In this document: positions 43,099 through 50,960 of the stretch, in pieces | Position numbering within the stretch: the stretch's first letter is position 1 | Layout: every line of letters starts with the position of its first letter | Source of the DNA: Methanosarcina sp. | GTDB lineage: Archaea; Halobacteriota; Methanosarcinia; Methanosarcinales; Methanosarcinaceae | DNA: 64,000 bases | Assembly: GCF_028693135.1 (NCBI RefSeq) | Contig: NZ_JAQUVZ010000013.1 | Span: 33,113 to 97,112, forward strand | Direction: 5' to 3' | Notes under the pieces: model-generated | What the model was told of the DNA's origin: nothing | Databases searched by the model: none | What the model saw: only the letters and a program-made list of their open reading frames with translations | Position numbers and translations under genes: made by a program

Positions 43099-44052
43099 GT
43101 GGCAAATAGCCATGTTAATACTTTGTACCCTGGGGACCCATTCAGGGACTGGCTTGTTGAAGAAGTTGTAGGGAACCGGATTCGCGATAAAAAATGCCGT
43201 GTAGACGTTTTTAAGTACAATTCATCTCACACTGTCTGCAGGTATCAGTTCAAAGGAGAACACTTCAGCGTGATTGCAAAATTTTTTGCCGAACCTACAG
43301 GGAAGCTGAAAGCTTACAACTCATATAAAGGCATGATGAATGAATACCGGAACCTGAAAAAAGCAGCTTCGATAATAAATGTTGCAAAGCCTCTTGCAGT
43401 AAATAAAGATTTTAATTGTGCCCTTGTAACCGAACACGTACCCGGAAAATCTCTGGGCTGGTACCTTAAACGCGAAGAGGACCTTTATGAAAAGCTTGCT
43501 GCTGTGGCTCACATGCTAAGGCAGCTGCATGATAATACACAGTCATCCACTTACAATAAAGAAAATGAGTTCAGAAACTATCATGACGTGCTGGACCACC
43601 TGCAACTGGATAACAGCACCAGGGAGACTTTCAACAAACTCCTTGGAGAATGGTGGTACAGTTCCTGGCTCGACCGGGAATGTGGATGTATGGTTCACAG
43701 GGATGTCACCCCCTCCAATTATATTTTTTGCAAAGGACAGCCCTATGCACTTGATTTTGAAAGCTCCTGGTATGAGGCACATCCTGTAAGGGATCTCGGA
43801 ATTCTTACTGCGGAACTTAAGAACGAGTTCGAATTGCACAAAGGAGGAGGCTGGAAAGCCGAGCCGTATATAGGGAATTTCCTCTGGAAGTACAGCCGCG
43901 GAGAAAAGGATTTTTTATACATTACCAGAATTCTGCCTTTTTTCATGAGTATAGGACTGCTTCGTTCGGCAAGGCTTCACCAGAGCGATTACAGGAATTA
44001 CCTGATAAGAGAAGCACTTGAATGTTTAAGTGCAATTAATAGAGGGAATTAA
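43099..44052 (+). CDS. Protein-kinase-fold (APH/LPS-kinase-like) phosphotransferase
   Basis: The 317-residue protein starts at GTG. The catalytic loop MVHRDVTPSNYIF (HxDxxxxN) is near residue 207 and the metal loop YALDFESSWYEAHPVRDLG follows, where DFE replaces DFD/DFG. The N-lobe has FSVIAKFFAEPTGK with the probable ATP-binding lysine. It could phosphorylate a sugar, lipid or small molecule. It is the first of three codirectional genes with two HAD proteins, which hints at paired phosphorylation and dephosphorylation of one metabolite, though the gaps are long. Different from the bacterial-like kinase at 41016. Confidence 0.72.
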   Translation: MANSHVNTLYPGDPFRDWLVEEVVGNRIRDKKCRVDVFKYNSSHTVCRYQFKGEHFSVIAKFFAEPTGKLKAYNSYKGMMNEYRNLKKAASIINVAKPLAVNKDFNCALVTEHVPGKSLGWYLKREEDLYEKLAAVAHMLRQLHDNTQSSTYNKENEFRNYHDVLDHLQLDNSTRETFNKLLGEWWYSSWLDRECGCMVHRDVTPSNYIFCKGQPYALDFESSWYEAHPVRDLGILTAELKNEFELHKGGGWKAEPYIGNFLWKYSRGEKDFLYITRILPFFMSIGLLRSARLHQSDYRNYLIREALECLSAINRGN

Positions 44053-44072
44053 GGAAATAGATAGAATTTAGG

Positions 44073-44135
44073 GTAAAATTAAGGGGATTGAAGAGTAAAA
44101 TTAAGAGGATTGAAGGATAAAATAAAGGGGACTAA
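44073..44135. repeat. 22-bp tandem repeat, nearly three copies
   Basis: GTAAAATTAAGGGGATTGAA plus two bases at 44073 is followed by a copy at 44095 with one or two changes and a weaker copy from 44117 (ATAAAATAAAGGGGACT). It overlaps the in-frame extension upstream of the HAD gene, which argues against a start within it. Confidence 0.85.
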
Positions 44136-44169
44136 AAACAATCATCAAGGGGATACGGGAGGTAAGAAC

Positions 44170-44919
44170 ATTTCAAAGAACCATGAATTGGAAAACAGCG
44201 AGGGCATTATCACCTTTCTGGGCGCTCCTGCCGGAGCAGGGGAAGAAGTATTTGAGAGCTGTCAGATAAAGGGTGTTATTTTTGACTGCTACCAGACGCT
44301 TATCGATATCCACACCGAAGAACACAGGATCGAGACTTACGAGACTGTAAGCGCATGGCTTGCTTACCATGGGGTAAAAATAAAGCCGGAAAAGCTATGG
44401 GATACTTACATGTTTAAGGTGCAGGAAAGGATGGAGGACTCAAAGGAGATATACCCCGAGATCAGGGTGGAGGAAATCTTTGCCGAGATCTGCAGGGAAA
44501 ACTCTATCTGGAAAATCGATGAAAAACTCCTCGGAATTGAGACCTCAAGAGTCTTTCGGGCAGCATCTATACGAAAAATCCGCCCATTTCCTCAGAGCAT
44601 AAAGCTAATTGAGCACTGCATAAACATCCCCAAGTGCATAATCTCCAACGGACAGAGGGTCTTTTCCGAACTGGAACTCCGGTACCTCGGGCTCTACGAT
44701 TACTTTGATTTTGTGATTTTCTCGTCGGATGTAGGGTACAAGAAACCTGACCTCAGGCTTTTCATGACCGCACTCAAAAGGATGGAACTCGAACTCGAAC
44801 CCAAGTGTGTTATGTCCCTCGGGGACTCTTACGAAAACGAGATACTTCCAGCCAGAAAGCTCGGGATGAGGGCCATGACTATTGAAGAAGCCTGGAAGCA
44901 GTTCGAACTAACTGACTGA
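44170..44919 (+). CDS. HAD-superfamily hydrolase, apparent AUU start
   Basis: About 249 residues. HAD motif I is VIFDCYQTLIDI, motif II ISNGQRVFSE, and motif III/IV KKPDLRLF ... SLGDSYENEI. The second position after the nucleophile is Tyr, as in L-2-haloacid dehalogenases (DxYxT), unlike DxD phosphatases, so the chemistry is uncertain. The frame has no ATG or GTG before motif I. TTG 44110 lies inside a tandem repeat and has no spaced ribosome-binding site. ATT 44170 is in frame and six bases after a perfect GGAGGT. The protein is paralogous to the one at 45282 over its whole length. Confidence 0.75.
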   Translation: MSKNHELENSEGIITFLGAPAGAGEEVFESCQIKGVIFDCYQTLIDIHTEEHRIETYETVSAWLAYHGVKIKPEKLWDTYMFKVQERMEDSKEIYPEIRVEEIFAEICRENSIWKIDEKLLGIETSRVFRAASIRKIRPFPQSIKLIEHCINIPKCIISNGQRVFSELELRYLGLYDYFDFVIFSSDVGYKKPDLRLFMTALKRMELELEPKCVMSLGDSYENEILPARKLGMRAMTIEEAWKQFELTD

Positions 44920-45281
44920 TTTTAAAAAACGTTCCCTTTCTTTTTTGGAGCTGCTTATTTTTAACTCTCTTTCTATTTTTGTTAGTCCCGGGTCCATCTC
45001 CTGATATTTTTAAAATATCAGAAAATGAATGGTCCGGCTTTCGACCCCACTCTATCTGATTTTGCAATAATGTTCGTTCAAGAGAATGAGAGATAGAAGA
45101 GTATTTGAGCAGGGAGCTATAGGTAACATGGGGATATATATTGTTCTTAGAACTACTATGGGTATTTACACAATATCTATATACTATTAGGCACATTGTC
45201 ATATAAGTAGAGAAAAAATATACACAAGATCCGATCCAGGATAAAATTTGATTAAATTAAAAAAATAAAGGGAGAAGCCCT
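44920..45281. other. Spacer between the two HAD genes
   Basis: No gene is seen. TTTTTAAAATATCAGAAAAT and nearby AT-rich sequence, with TATA-like TATATATTG near 45133, may serve the second HAD gene. GGGAGAAGCC precedes its ATG. Confidence 0.4.
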
Positions 45282-45935
45282 ATGCTCCAAAATGGAAAAA
45301 TTAAAGGTTTAATCTTTGACTGTTATAAAACTCTCATTGACATCAAAACAGATGAAGGAAGCCGGGAAACAAACGAAAAAGTAAGTAAATGGTTACTTTA
45401 TCAGGGAGTGAGGATAGAACCCAATCGGCTCAGGGAAGAATACAGGTGGAAAGTTATAGGCAGGCTTGGGAACTCAGGCCAGCAGCACCCTGATATCCGT
45501 ATAGAAGAGATTTTTACCGAGATCTGCGCCGAAAATGCCTTTAGAGAAATCGATCCCTTCTGGCTTGGGATTGAAACAGCCAAGGTCTTCAGAACTGCGT
45601 CTTTAAAGAAACTGGAAGCTTACCCTCAGAGCCTGCGCCTGCTTGAAAAATATAGAAATATCCCCAAATGCATTGTTTCCAATGCTCAGAGGGTTTTTAC
45701 GGAACAGGAGCTTCGCTTCCTGGGCCTGTACGATCGTTTTAATTTTGTAATTATGTCTTCGGACCACCGTATCAAGAAGCCTGACACCCGGCTCTTCAGG
45801 ATGGCTCTCGACGGCCTGGGGCTTGAGCCCTGGGAAGTGCTCTCTATCGGAGACACACCGGAAAACGATATATATCCACCTCAGAGCCTCGGAATGAATG
45901 CAATGCACATCCACAGCGCGTGGAAATACGCATAA
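45282..45935 (+). CDS. HAD-superfamily hydrolase, paralogue of the preceding gene
   Basis: The 217-residue protein shares motif I LIFDCYKTLIDI, the cap segment with DIRIEEIFTEIC, motif II IVSNAQRVFTEQELRFLGLY, and motif III/IV IKKPDTRLF ... SIGDTPENDIYPPQSLGM with the neighbour at 44170. The DxYxT motif I again suggests dehalogenase-like or altered chemistry. It lacks the 35-residue N-terminal extension of the neighbour. GGAG precedes ATG 45282. Tandem duplication is the simplest origin. Confidence 0.8.
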   Translation: MLQNGKIKGLIFDCYKTLIDIKTDEGSRETNEKVSKWLLYQGVRIEPNRLREEYRWKVIGRLGNSGQQHPDIRIEEIFTEICAENAFREIDPFWLGIETAKVFRTASLKKLEAYPQSLRLLEKYRNIPKCIVSNAQRVFTEQELRFLGLYDRFNFVIMSSDHRIKKPDTRLFRMALDGLGLEPWEVLSIGDTPENDIYPPQSLGMNAMHIHSAWKYA

Positions 45936-46380
45936 ATTAAGTATTATATGTTTTTTCGTTTAACTTTTTTAATTTATTTGCTTTTAGTGTATGTGTCATT
46001 AAAGAGCTAAGCTTGTTATTGTGGCTAGTTTGCCTGATTAAAGAGCTTTTTATTGTGTAAACAACTCCTGTCTCAGTAATCAGTAGAATTATCATTATTG
46101 CATCAACAATTATTGTCTAAACAATAATATTTAACATAACCGCCTGTTACCCACGATTTGTCACTTCGTCAGCTTTTTCCCGCAATACTCGCGTAGATAA
46201 ATGGAGAAAATATACAAAAGGGTCCTGGAAACGAAAGATCACTTGAAAAATAAGGGTCCACCTGAAAATCAGGAATGATCCAGCTTCGATAAAAAAGATG
46301 GACAAAAATTGTTAAGAAAACCACTTTAAGCAGTAAAGTAAACTGCTTTAAGCAGTATGATTATTGTATTTTCTGCAGTT
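45936..46380. other. Intergenic region with inverted repeats
   Basis: It contains ATTATTGT-CTAA-ACAATAAT at about 46109-46128 and AAGCAGT ... ACTGCTT at 46331-46351 (within two direct copies of CTTTAAGCAGT). The second lies 30 bases downstream of the DUF2124 stop codon on the minus strand and could mark its transcript end. No gene. Confidence 0.5.
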
Positions 46381-46848
46381 TCAGGTTTCAAGCACTTCAA
46401 TATCCAGGTCGGCATTAATAATATAATCAAAGTTAATAACCTGATCCCATTTCTGCTGCATAAACATCGACTGGAAACAGACTCCTATAATTTTTCTTTT
46501 ATCCGACCCTTCGAGGACCTTGATTGCAATTTCTCCAGTTTGTACAAGGTCTGTGCCAATCTTTGGCATTGCAAGCCCGCCAAGCAGGACAACGACGTCA
46601 GCATGACCATCTACAGGTTCTCCAAGCTGCATCCCCTCAGGAGCCATGGATATTGACCTGGCTTTTTCAAAGTTCAGATTGGGGATAAAAGCAAGTTTTC
46701 GGTCCCTGACCACAAAACCCAGAAGCTCGGCAAAGGGGGTGCAAAAGCCCGGAGTCCCAACAAAAGTGATCTTTTCTGCTCCTTCGACAAGGCCCCTGAA
46801 ACTGTTCAGGATTCCTCCTACTCCTTGAGATGTGTTTATTATCTTCAT
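46381..46848 (-). CDS. DUF2124 family protein
   Basis: The 155-residue protein has a Rossmann-like order of strands: ITFVGTPGFCTPFAELL, KLAFIPNLNFEKARSIS, DVVVLLGGLAMPKIG and KIIGVCFQSMFMQQKWD. It matches the methanogen-specific DUF2124 family of unknown function. The glycine-rich GLAMPKIG loop could bind a nucleotide or phosphate. It is transcribed alone on the minus strand, opposite to the HAD genes. Confidence 0.8.
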   Translation of the reverse strand: MKIINTSQGVGGILNSFRGLVEGAEKITFVGTPGFCTPFAELLGFVVRDRKLAFIPNLNFEKARSISMAPEGMQLGEPVDGHADVVVLLGGLAMPKIGTDLVQTGEIAIKVLEGSDKRKIIGVCFQSMFMQQKWDQVINFDYIINADLDIEVLET

Positions 46849-47330
46849 GAAAATCTTCTCCTAACTCTTCTCCTTATTGATGTTTCACTAAAATCCTGCT
46901 TTTTGAGCACTTTCTTTGCAGCAATATTTTTGTGCAAATTATATCTGTTTCTACAATAAGATTGGAAACATCTCCTTAAATAAGTTGAGTTGATGACTAA
47001 ACTCACCTCAAGTTCTACATATATCTAACGGAATATTATTACTGAACGTAATAAAAATTACAACAAAAATATGGCAGCCGAAAATAGTTAAAAATTTTCC
47101 GATAAAGTTAAGGTACCTGAAAACAACCAGAGCCTGAAACATGAAAAGCTTACAGAATACGAGATTTTAGAGTTTTATGCTACTCCTGACACCCGCGCTC
47201 ATGATAAGAATCAAAAGCATTTATAAAAAGCATTAAAAGCATTTATAAAAAGCATTAAAAGCATTTATAAAAAGCATTTTTCAGATGTAACAAAACAGCG
47301 TAAGAATAGAAATTGATGCAGGGAGGACAT

Positions 47331-47392
47331 GTTGAACACAGAGTTTTCAACCTCCAATCGCTTTTTAGGGATTGGTTATTAGATGGATTTTT
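47331..47392 (+). repeat. Direct repeat, copy 1 (hairpin-bearing)
   Basis: ACACAGAGTTTTCAACCTCC, AATCGCTTTTTAGGGATTGG matches the sequence at 48620-48675 at about three quarters of positions. Each copy contains CCAATC ... GGGA(T/C)TGG, able to form a hairpin. The two copies flank the beta-helix gene in the same orientation. Confidence 0.6.
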
Positions 47393-47421
47393 AATCTTAA
47401 TTGTTCAGAAAAAATAAATCA

Positions 47422-47459
47422 AATTGGCTCTCAGTTAATGAACTGAGAGTTTCCCAATT
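47422..47459 (-). terminator. Strong hairpin terminator of the beta-helix protein gene
   Basis: CTCTCAGTT-AATG-AACTGAGAG is a perfect nine-base-pair stem, extended by outer AATTGG/CCAATT pairing. It begins 12 bases past the stop codon at 47471, and on the minus strand it is followed by TTTGATTTATTTTTTC, a T-rich tract. Confidence 0.65.
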
Positions 47460-47470
47460 AATAAAGTTCC

Positions 47471-48367
47471 TTATCCACAATTTTCAATTCTATTATCGTG
47501 GATGTTTACATTTGTTTCTTTTGTATTCAAATGTACTATTGCAGGAGCAGATAAGTCATGGAAATAGTTGCCGGAAGCTTCTATGTTGTTAAGAGTTCCC
47601 TGTAATTCTAAACCTGCATATCCGCCGCCAGATGTAGTACATTCATTGTTTGTCATGACTCCATCGGTAACGGAATCGAACCTAACGGATGAATTAGTTC
47701 GGTTAATAAATTTAGAGTTTTTAACTGTAATGCCATTTACATGATAGGCATATACACCGTCATGTCCACATTTGTTTACAGTTACCGTATCTATCACTAT
47801 GTTACTGGACTTTGAAATAAGCATGGCATCATTACATCCATTCTGGAATGTAACATTCTGGATTGTTAATCCATTGCAATTTACTATGGTTGCCATGTTA
47901 TAACAGGAGGTTCCAAGCCTGACACCTGAGTAATAGTCACTCTGACTACCATCAACAGTTAAGCTTCTTATTGCAACATTGCTTGCAGAACCGCCTCTGA
48001 CCATAAGCATAGCTTTCTTTTCTGAAATACTACTTTCACGCCCACCCCAGACAGGTAGTCCTTTGGCGAGCTTAATTATTACACCGGAATCTCCTTCAAG
48101 GATCGTGTCGCTGCCGATCAGAAGAGAATCGCCTATAACATATGTGAATGGGCCTTTGAGATGGACGGTTGTGCCTGGATTATTTGCTGCAGATTCAAGA
48201 GCCTGGTTAATCTGGACATGATCGTCCTTTCCATCACAATTGAAGTCTCCGCTTCCATCTCCGGCAACAGTTATAGTTTGCGTACTCTGGGCGCATAGTG
48301 CAGCCGGTACGGTAGTCATAATAAGACAGATTGCCAGGAATAGGGTTCCTAGCTGACGTTTTAGCAT
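47471..48367 (-). CDS. Secreted right-handed beta-helix protein, apparently short
   Basis: About 298 residues. A signal peptide (LGTLFLAICLIMTTVPAALC) is followed by GDGSGDFNCDGKDDHVQINQ, a header typical of Methanosarcina surface proteins, and parallel beta-helix rungs rich in Asn and Val (NGLTIQNVTFQNGCND, SSNIVIDTVTVNKCGHDG, VNGITVKNSKFINR). Such folds bind or cleave polysaccharide; related Methanosarcina proteins, including disaggregatase, are longer and carry C-terminal domains absent here, so this may be a truncated or stand-alone rung domain. ATG 48367 has AGGTGAT upstream. Two palindromes upstream may regulate it. Confidence 0.8.
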   Translation of the reverse strand: MLKRQLGTLFLAICLIMTTVPAALCAQSTQTITVAGDGSGDFNCDGKDDHVQINQALESAANNPGTTVHLKGPFTYVIGDSLLIGSDTILEGDSGVIIKLAKGLPVWGGRESSISEKKAMLMVRGGSASNVAIRSLTVDGSQSDYYSGVRLGTSCYNMATIVNCNGLTIQNVTFQNGCNDAMLISKSSNIVIDTVTVNKCGHDGVYAYHVNGITVKNSKFINRTNSSVRFDSVTDGVMTNNECTTSGGGYAGLELQGTLNNIEASGNYFHDLSAPAIVHLNTKETNVNIHDNRIENCG

Positions 48368-48449
48368 CATATCACCTTTGGGTTGGATTATAGGGATTTA
48401 AGTAAATCAAAATATTATAGGGTAATTCTTTACTTTTCCCAAAATTTCA

Positions 48450-48467
48450 TATTACGTACTCGTAATA
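48450..48467. promoter_or_regulatory. Palindrome 1 upstream of the beta-helix gene
   Basis: TATTACG-TACT-CGTAATA is a perfect inverted repeat about 80 bases upstream of the beta-helix gene. A near-identical one lies 100 bases further away. Confidence 0.5.
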
Positions 48468-48547
48468 CCTTTTTTCCGAAACTAATTAGATCGACTCTTC
48501 AAAGAATCATATAATTAGGTCGGATCTATGCGATAATTCTAAATTCG

Positions 48548-48567
48548 ATATTACGTCTTCGTAATAT
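48548..48567. promoter_or_regulatory. Palindrome 2 upstream of the beta-helix gene
   Basis: ATATTACG-TCTT-CGTAATAT is a perfect inverted repeat sharing the half-site ATTACG/CGTAAT with the one at 48450. A pair of like sites suggests a dimeric regulator. Confidence 0.5.
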
Positions 48568-48619
48568 TTTTGAACCTATCCAATTCGGTTCTCTGCGTTT
48601 TTGTGGGGCGGACACGGTG

Positions 48620-48675
48620 CACACAGAGTTTCCACGCTCCAATCACTTGATTAGGGACTGGTCACTGGAGGTGGC
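48620..48675 (+). repeat. Direct repeat, copy 2 (hairpin-bearing)
   Basis: ACACAGAGTTTCCACGCTCC, AATCACTTGATTAGGGACTGG is the partner of the sequence at 47331. Beyond it AGAAGC-TCTG-GCTTCT (48690-48705) is a further hairpin. Confidence 0.6.
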
Positions 48676-49790
48676 AGGACATGAGAAGCTCTGGCTTCTA
48701 CCAGTCAAACGTTGTTTTTGACCAGTTACTGAACATAGGATACTGATCTTCTGGTCAATACTTCCTGTTTTAATTAATCATGGCCTTTAGCCAGGTCAAC
48801 TCCTCTGAAAGAGTTTTTCATTCACCTGTTATTGAATTAATGAGTTGACATTCTGGGCTTATGTGACCCTGTTATAAAAGATTTTTGGTATTTTGGCAAA
48901 TAAATTTAATAAGTGTGCCTCACAATTAGGTTTAATTATAATTGTTTCGGGCTTTTGAATCCATGAATAAACAGGATATTAAGGGAATTATTGCGTGAAT
49001 TAAAAGGATAAAATTTATAATTATAAGAGATTTTCAAGTTTTACATGCCTGTTTTTTTATTTGGACGAAGTTCAGGTACATACATAGTTTCCCATTTTCA
49101 TCCTTCGATTATCATCCTTAATAATTTTAGGCAAATTTATTCATTGATACAAATATAAAAAAGTTGAGTTTGTAAAAAATTGTCCACGGTTTTGCCATTT
49201 ATTGACATTTACATGTTACTATATGCTATTTTTTCATTATGATTTTGAAACGTTAATTATCTTCTGGAATCGTCAAAATTCAGATCAATTATTAGCATAT
49301 AATGGCCGCCATTAATAAATTACAATTGATTTTTAAAAGTCTTATGTGGAGTAAATTAATAATATTACTGTGGAACTTATGCAGTTATAAATTTAGAATG
49401 TGGCGTATTTCATTACTTCGTTAATGTTACAATTAATTTTATTTATATCCAGGTTGAATTATATCTAAATCCCTGCCACTTTATGAATCTTCAATTCAAG
49501 TGATTCCATTTTTAATTAATTATAGCTCCAGTCTTAGAAAATCTCTCAAGGGAAACATTACACACGCCCTTTAAGACCTTTCTTTCTGCCAGCGACCTTT
49601 CCATATCATAAAACGGTTTTATTCTTCTGTTTTATTCCTTAATTATCCATGACCTGTTGCTCGGATACTCTCATTTTGATTCTTATCCATATTTCTCATA
49701 TATATAGTACATTTGTTATCCGGCACAGAATCTTTGTCTTTGGTAACATGGTTTTGAGCGTAAATGCTTACATTTAACTCAGGGGGTGCA
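48676..49790. other. Long AT-rich region without genes
   Basis: No ORF or RNA gene is recognised. It contains the hairpin near 48690 and a perfect inverted repeat TAATGGC-C-GCCATTA at 49300-49314, which may be an operator. Sequence is otherwise of low complexity and rich in stops. Confidence 0.5.
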
Positions 49791-49794
49791 GAGG

Positions 49795-49860
49795 CTCAGC
49801 AGGAAGTCCCCTTCCTCGGAGAGCTTCTGCCCGACAGAGGGGAGCAGTTCACGAATCAAT
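49795..49860 (+). repeat. Orphan TnpB-element right end
   Basis: CAGGAAGTCCCCTTCCTCGG, then GAGCTTCTGCCCGACAG, AGGGGAGCAGTTCACG matches the right end of the tnpB element (GGAAG/CTTCC hairpin, then the G-rich block and AGTTCACG border). It is in plus orientation, although the tnpB relic beside it is on the minus strand, so it derives from another insertion. Confidence 0.6.
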
Positions 49861-49861
49861 A

Positions 49862-50004
49862 ACCATGAAAAAGTTGATTCTGAAAAGACTTGTTTTGCAG
49901 GAATATCTTTTCCATCTTCTACAAGAATACTGATATAGTAATCCCCTTTACACGTCCCTGATATGGTAGCTGTTTTAAGCTCTCCTTATATGGTTTAACA
50001 ACTT
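49862..50004 (-). pseudogene. Internal fragment of a second tnpB
   Basis: The minus strand reads VVKPYKESLKTATISGTCKG then DYYISILVEDGKDIPAKQ and VFSEST, which is the beta-strand segment just before RuvC-I in TnpB proteins. It runs into the orphan end at 49860 where RuvC-I should begin and is preceded by a stop. It is the remnant of a tnpB divergent from the tnpA at 50056, as in IS605. Confidence 0.65.
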
Positions 50005-50055
50005 ATGTATTTTTAGTTAAACAGGAAATGTGGGACCAAAAATCATCGCAAATTT

Positions 50056-50430
50056 TTGATAATGTATCAGATAATCTTTGTTTGCAAGTATCGGAAAAAC
50101 GTACAGGAACCAATTAGCGAAGAGCTTAAACAAATTAGATCTGATATTTCAAAAGAATCGAACTTTGAAATTCTCGAAATGGAAACTGACAAAGATCATA
50201 TTCATTTCCTGATTAAGAGTGAGCCAAAAGTTAGTGTTCTGTCAATTGTCAGAAAATTGAAACAAGAATCTACTAACAGGTTGTGGAAAGTGCAAAAAGA
50301 GTATCTGGAGAAGTATTTGAAGAAGTATTATTGGGGTGAAAATACGTTATGGAGTGAGGGGTATTTTGCGTCTACTATCGGAAAAGTTAGTAAAGAACCT
50401 GCCGAATATTATATACGGAATCAGGGTTGA
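50056..50430 (+). CDS. tnpA: IS200-type Y1 transposase (TnpA), N-terminus possibly truncated
   Basis: The 124-residue protein has the HUH motif DKDHIHFLI, the N-terminal strand MYQIIFVCKYRKNV and the catalytic tyrosine helix IGKVSKEPAEYYIRNQ. It would cut and join single-stranded element ends. The similar residues NHRKFLI lie upstream in the same frame, back to a stop at 50014, but without ATG, GTG or TTG; the listed start is TTG 50056, with ATG 50062 next, so the protein lacks about ten residues of the usual N-terminus or uses a non-canonical start. The C-terminal hairpin border follows at 50435. Confidence 0.85.
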   Translation: MIMYQIIFVCKYRKNVQEPISEELKQIRSDISKESNFEILEMETDKDHIHFLIKSEPKVSVLSIVRKLKQESTNRLWKVQKEYLEKYLKKYYWGENTLWSEGYFASTIGKVSKEPAEYYIRNQG

Positions 50431-50434
50431 AGTT

Positions 50435-50475
50435 GACGCTTATATCCCCTGAGCTAAAACTCAGGGGTTTTACAC
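50435..50475. repeat. Right border hairpin of the tnpA element
   Basis: GAAGTTGACG is followed by CCCCTGAG-CTAAAA-CTCAGGGG, a perfect eight-base-pair hairpin, and TTTTACAC. It starts five bases after the tnpA stop codon, where IS200 elements carry their right-end recognition hairpin. Confidence 0.7.
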
Positions 50476-50687
50476 TTTTTCATATAACAAAATTTTCATA
50501 TAAAAACATTTAAAAAAATTTAAAACATGAACCGCTTGATTTTGGGCAACTTCGTTTAGGTTTTCTATCTGCTCATCTTTAATGAGCAGCTGGTTTTTCG
50601 ACAGGCAAGGTATTCACACCGGATTTCCAACATTCCGATCCTTATCCTGGAAGTTGAGTATAATCCTTCCACGTATGGTTGTCGGGT

Positions 50688-50960
50688 TTAATAATGGATC
50701 GGATTAGAACCATACCTTGAACCAGTTTGTTTTTCATCTTCTACTTTTATTTTATGCGTTACAGTTTCATCAGCTGGTTTTTCGTCTTCTACTTTTATGT
50801 TATGCGTTACAGTTTCATCAGCTGGTTTTTCGTCTTCTACTTTTATGTTATGCCAACCACATAAACAGCGACCTTCTTTGCAATTCATGAAGTATTTTAC
50901 AACACAAGCAAACCCTATTGCTGCTAAGATACAACCCACTATTTTCATAAATTTATTCAC
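50688..50960 (-). CDS. Small membrane-anchored protein with 16-residue repeats
   Basis: The 90-residue protein starts at GTG with GGAGTGA six bases upstream. One membrane helix (IVGCILAAIGFACVVKYFM) and a short Cys-rich stretch (CKEGRCLCGW) are followed by three tandem copies of the 16-residue unit HNIKVEDEKPADETVT (the last partial), encoded by a 48-base tandem repeat. The tail is acidic and probably unfolded. No known family. Copy number could vary between strains. Confidence 0.6.
   Translation of the reverse strand: MNKFMKIVGCILAAIGFACVVKYFMNCKEGRCLCGWHNIKVEDEKPADETVTHNIKVEDEKPADETVTHKIKVEDEKQTGSRYGSNPIHY

Larger units (their letters stand above)
46849..47470. repeat. Intergenic region with 22-bp tandem repeat and hairpins
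   Basis: AAAAGCATTTATAAAAAGCA plus TT is repeated three times at 47213-47278. At 47331-47392 lies a hairpin-bearing sequence (ACACAGAG ... CTCCAATC ... GGGATTGG) that recurs at 48620. No gene is supported. Confidence 0.85.
49862..50478 (+). mobile_element. IS605/IS200-like element remnant with tnpA and decayed tnpB
   Basis: It combines the divergent tnpB fragment, the near-complete tnpA and the right border hairpin. The left border is not defined. It may still mobilise other copies if TnpA is made. Confidence 0.55.

Noticed and set aside
44110..44169. TTG start giving a longer HAD protein
   Set aside because: The added residues come from a tandem repeat, and the perfect GGAGGT lies downstream of it before ATT 44170.
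47213..47278. Possible CRISPR or iteron origin
   Set aside because: Three contiguous AT-rich copies with no initiator gene nearby; a simple tandem repeat fits better.
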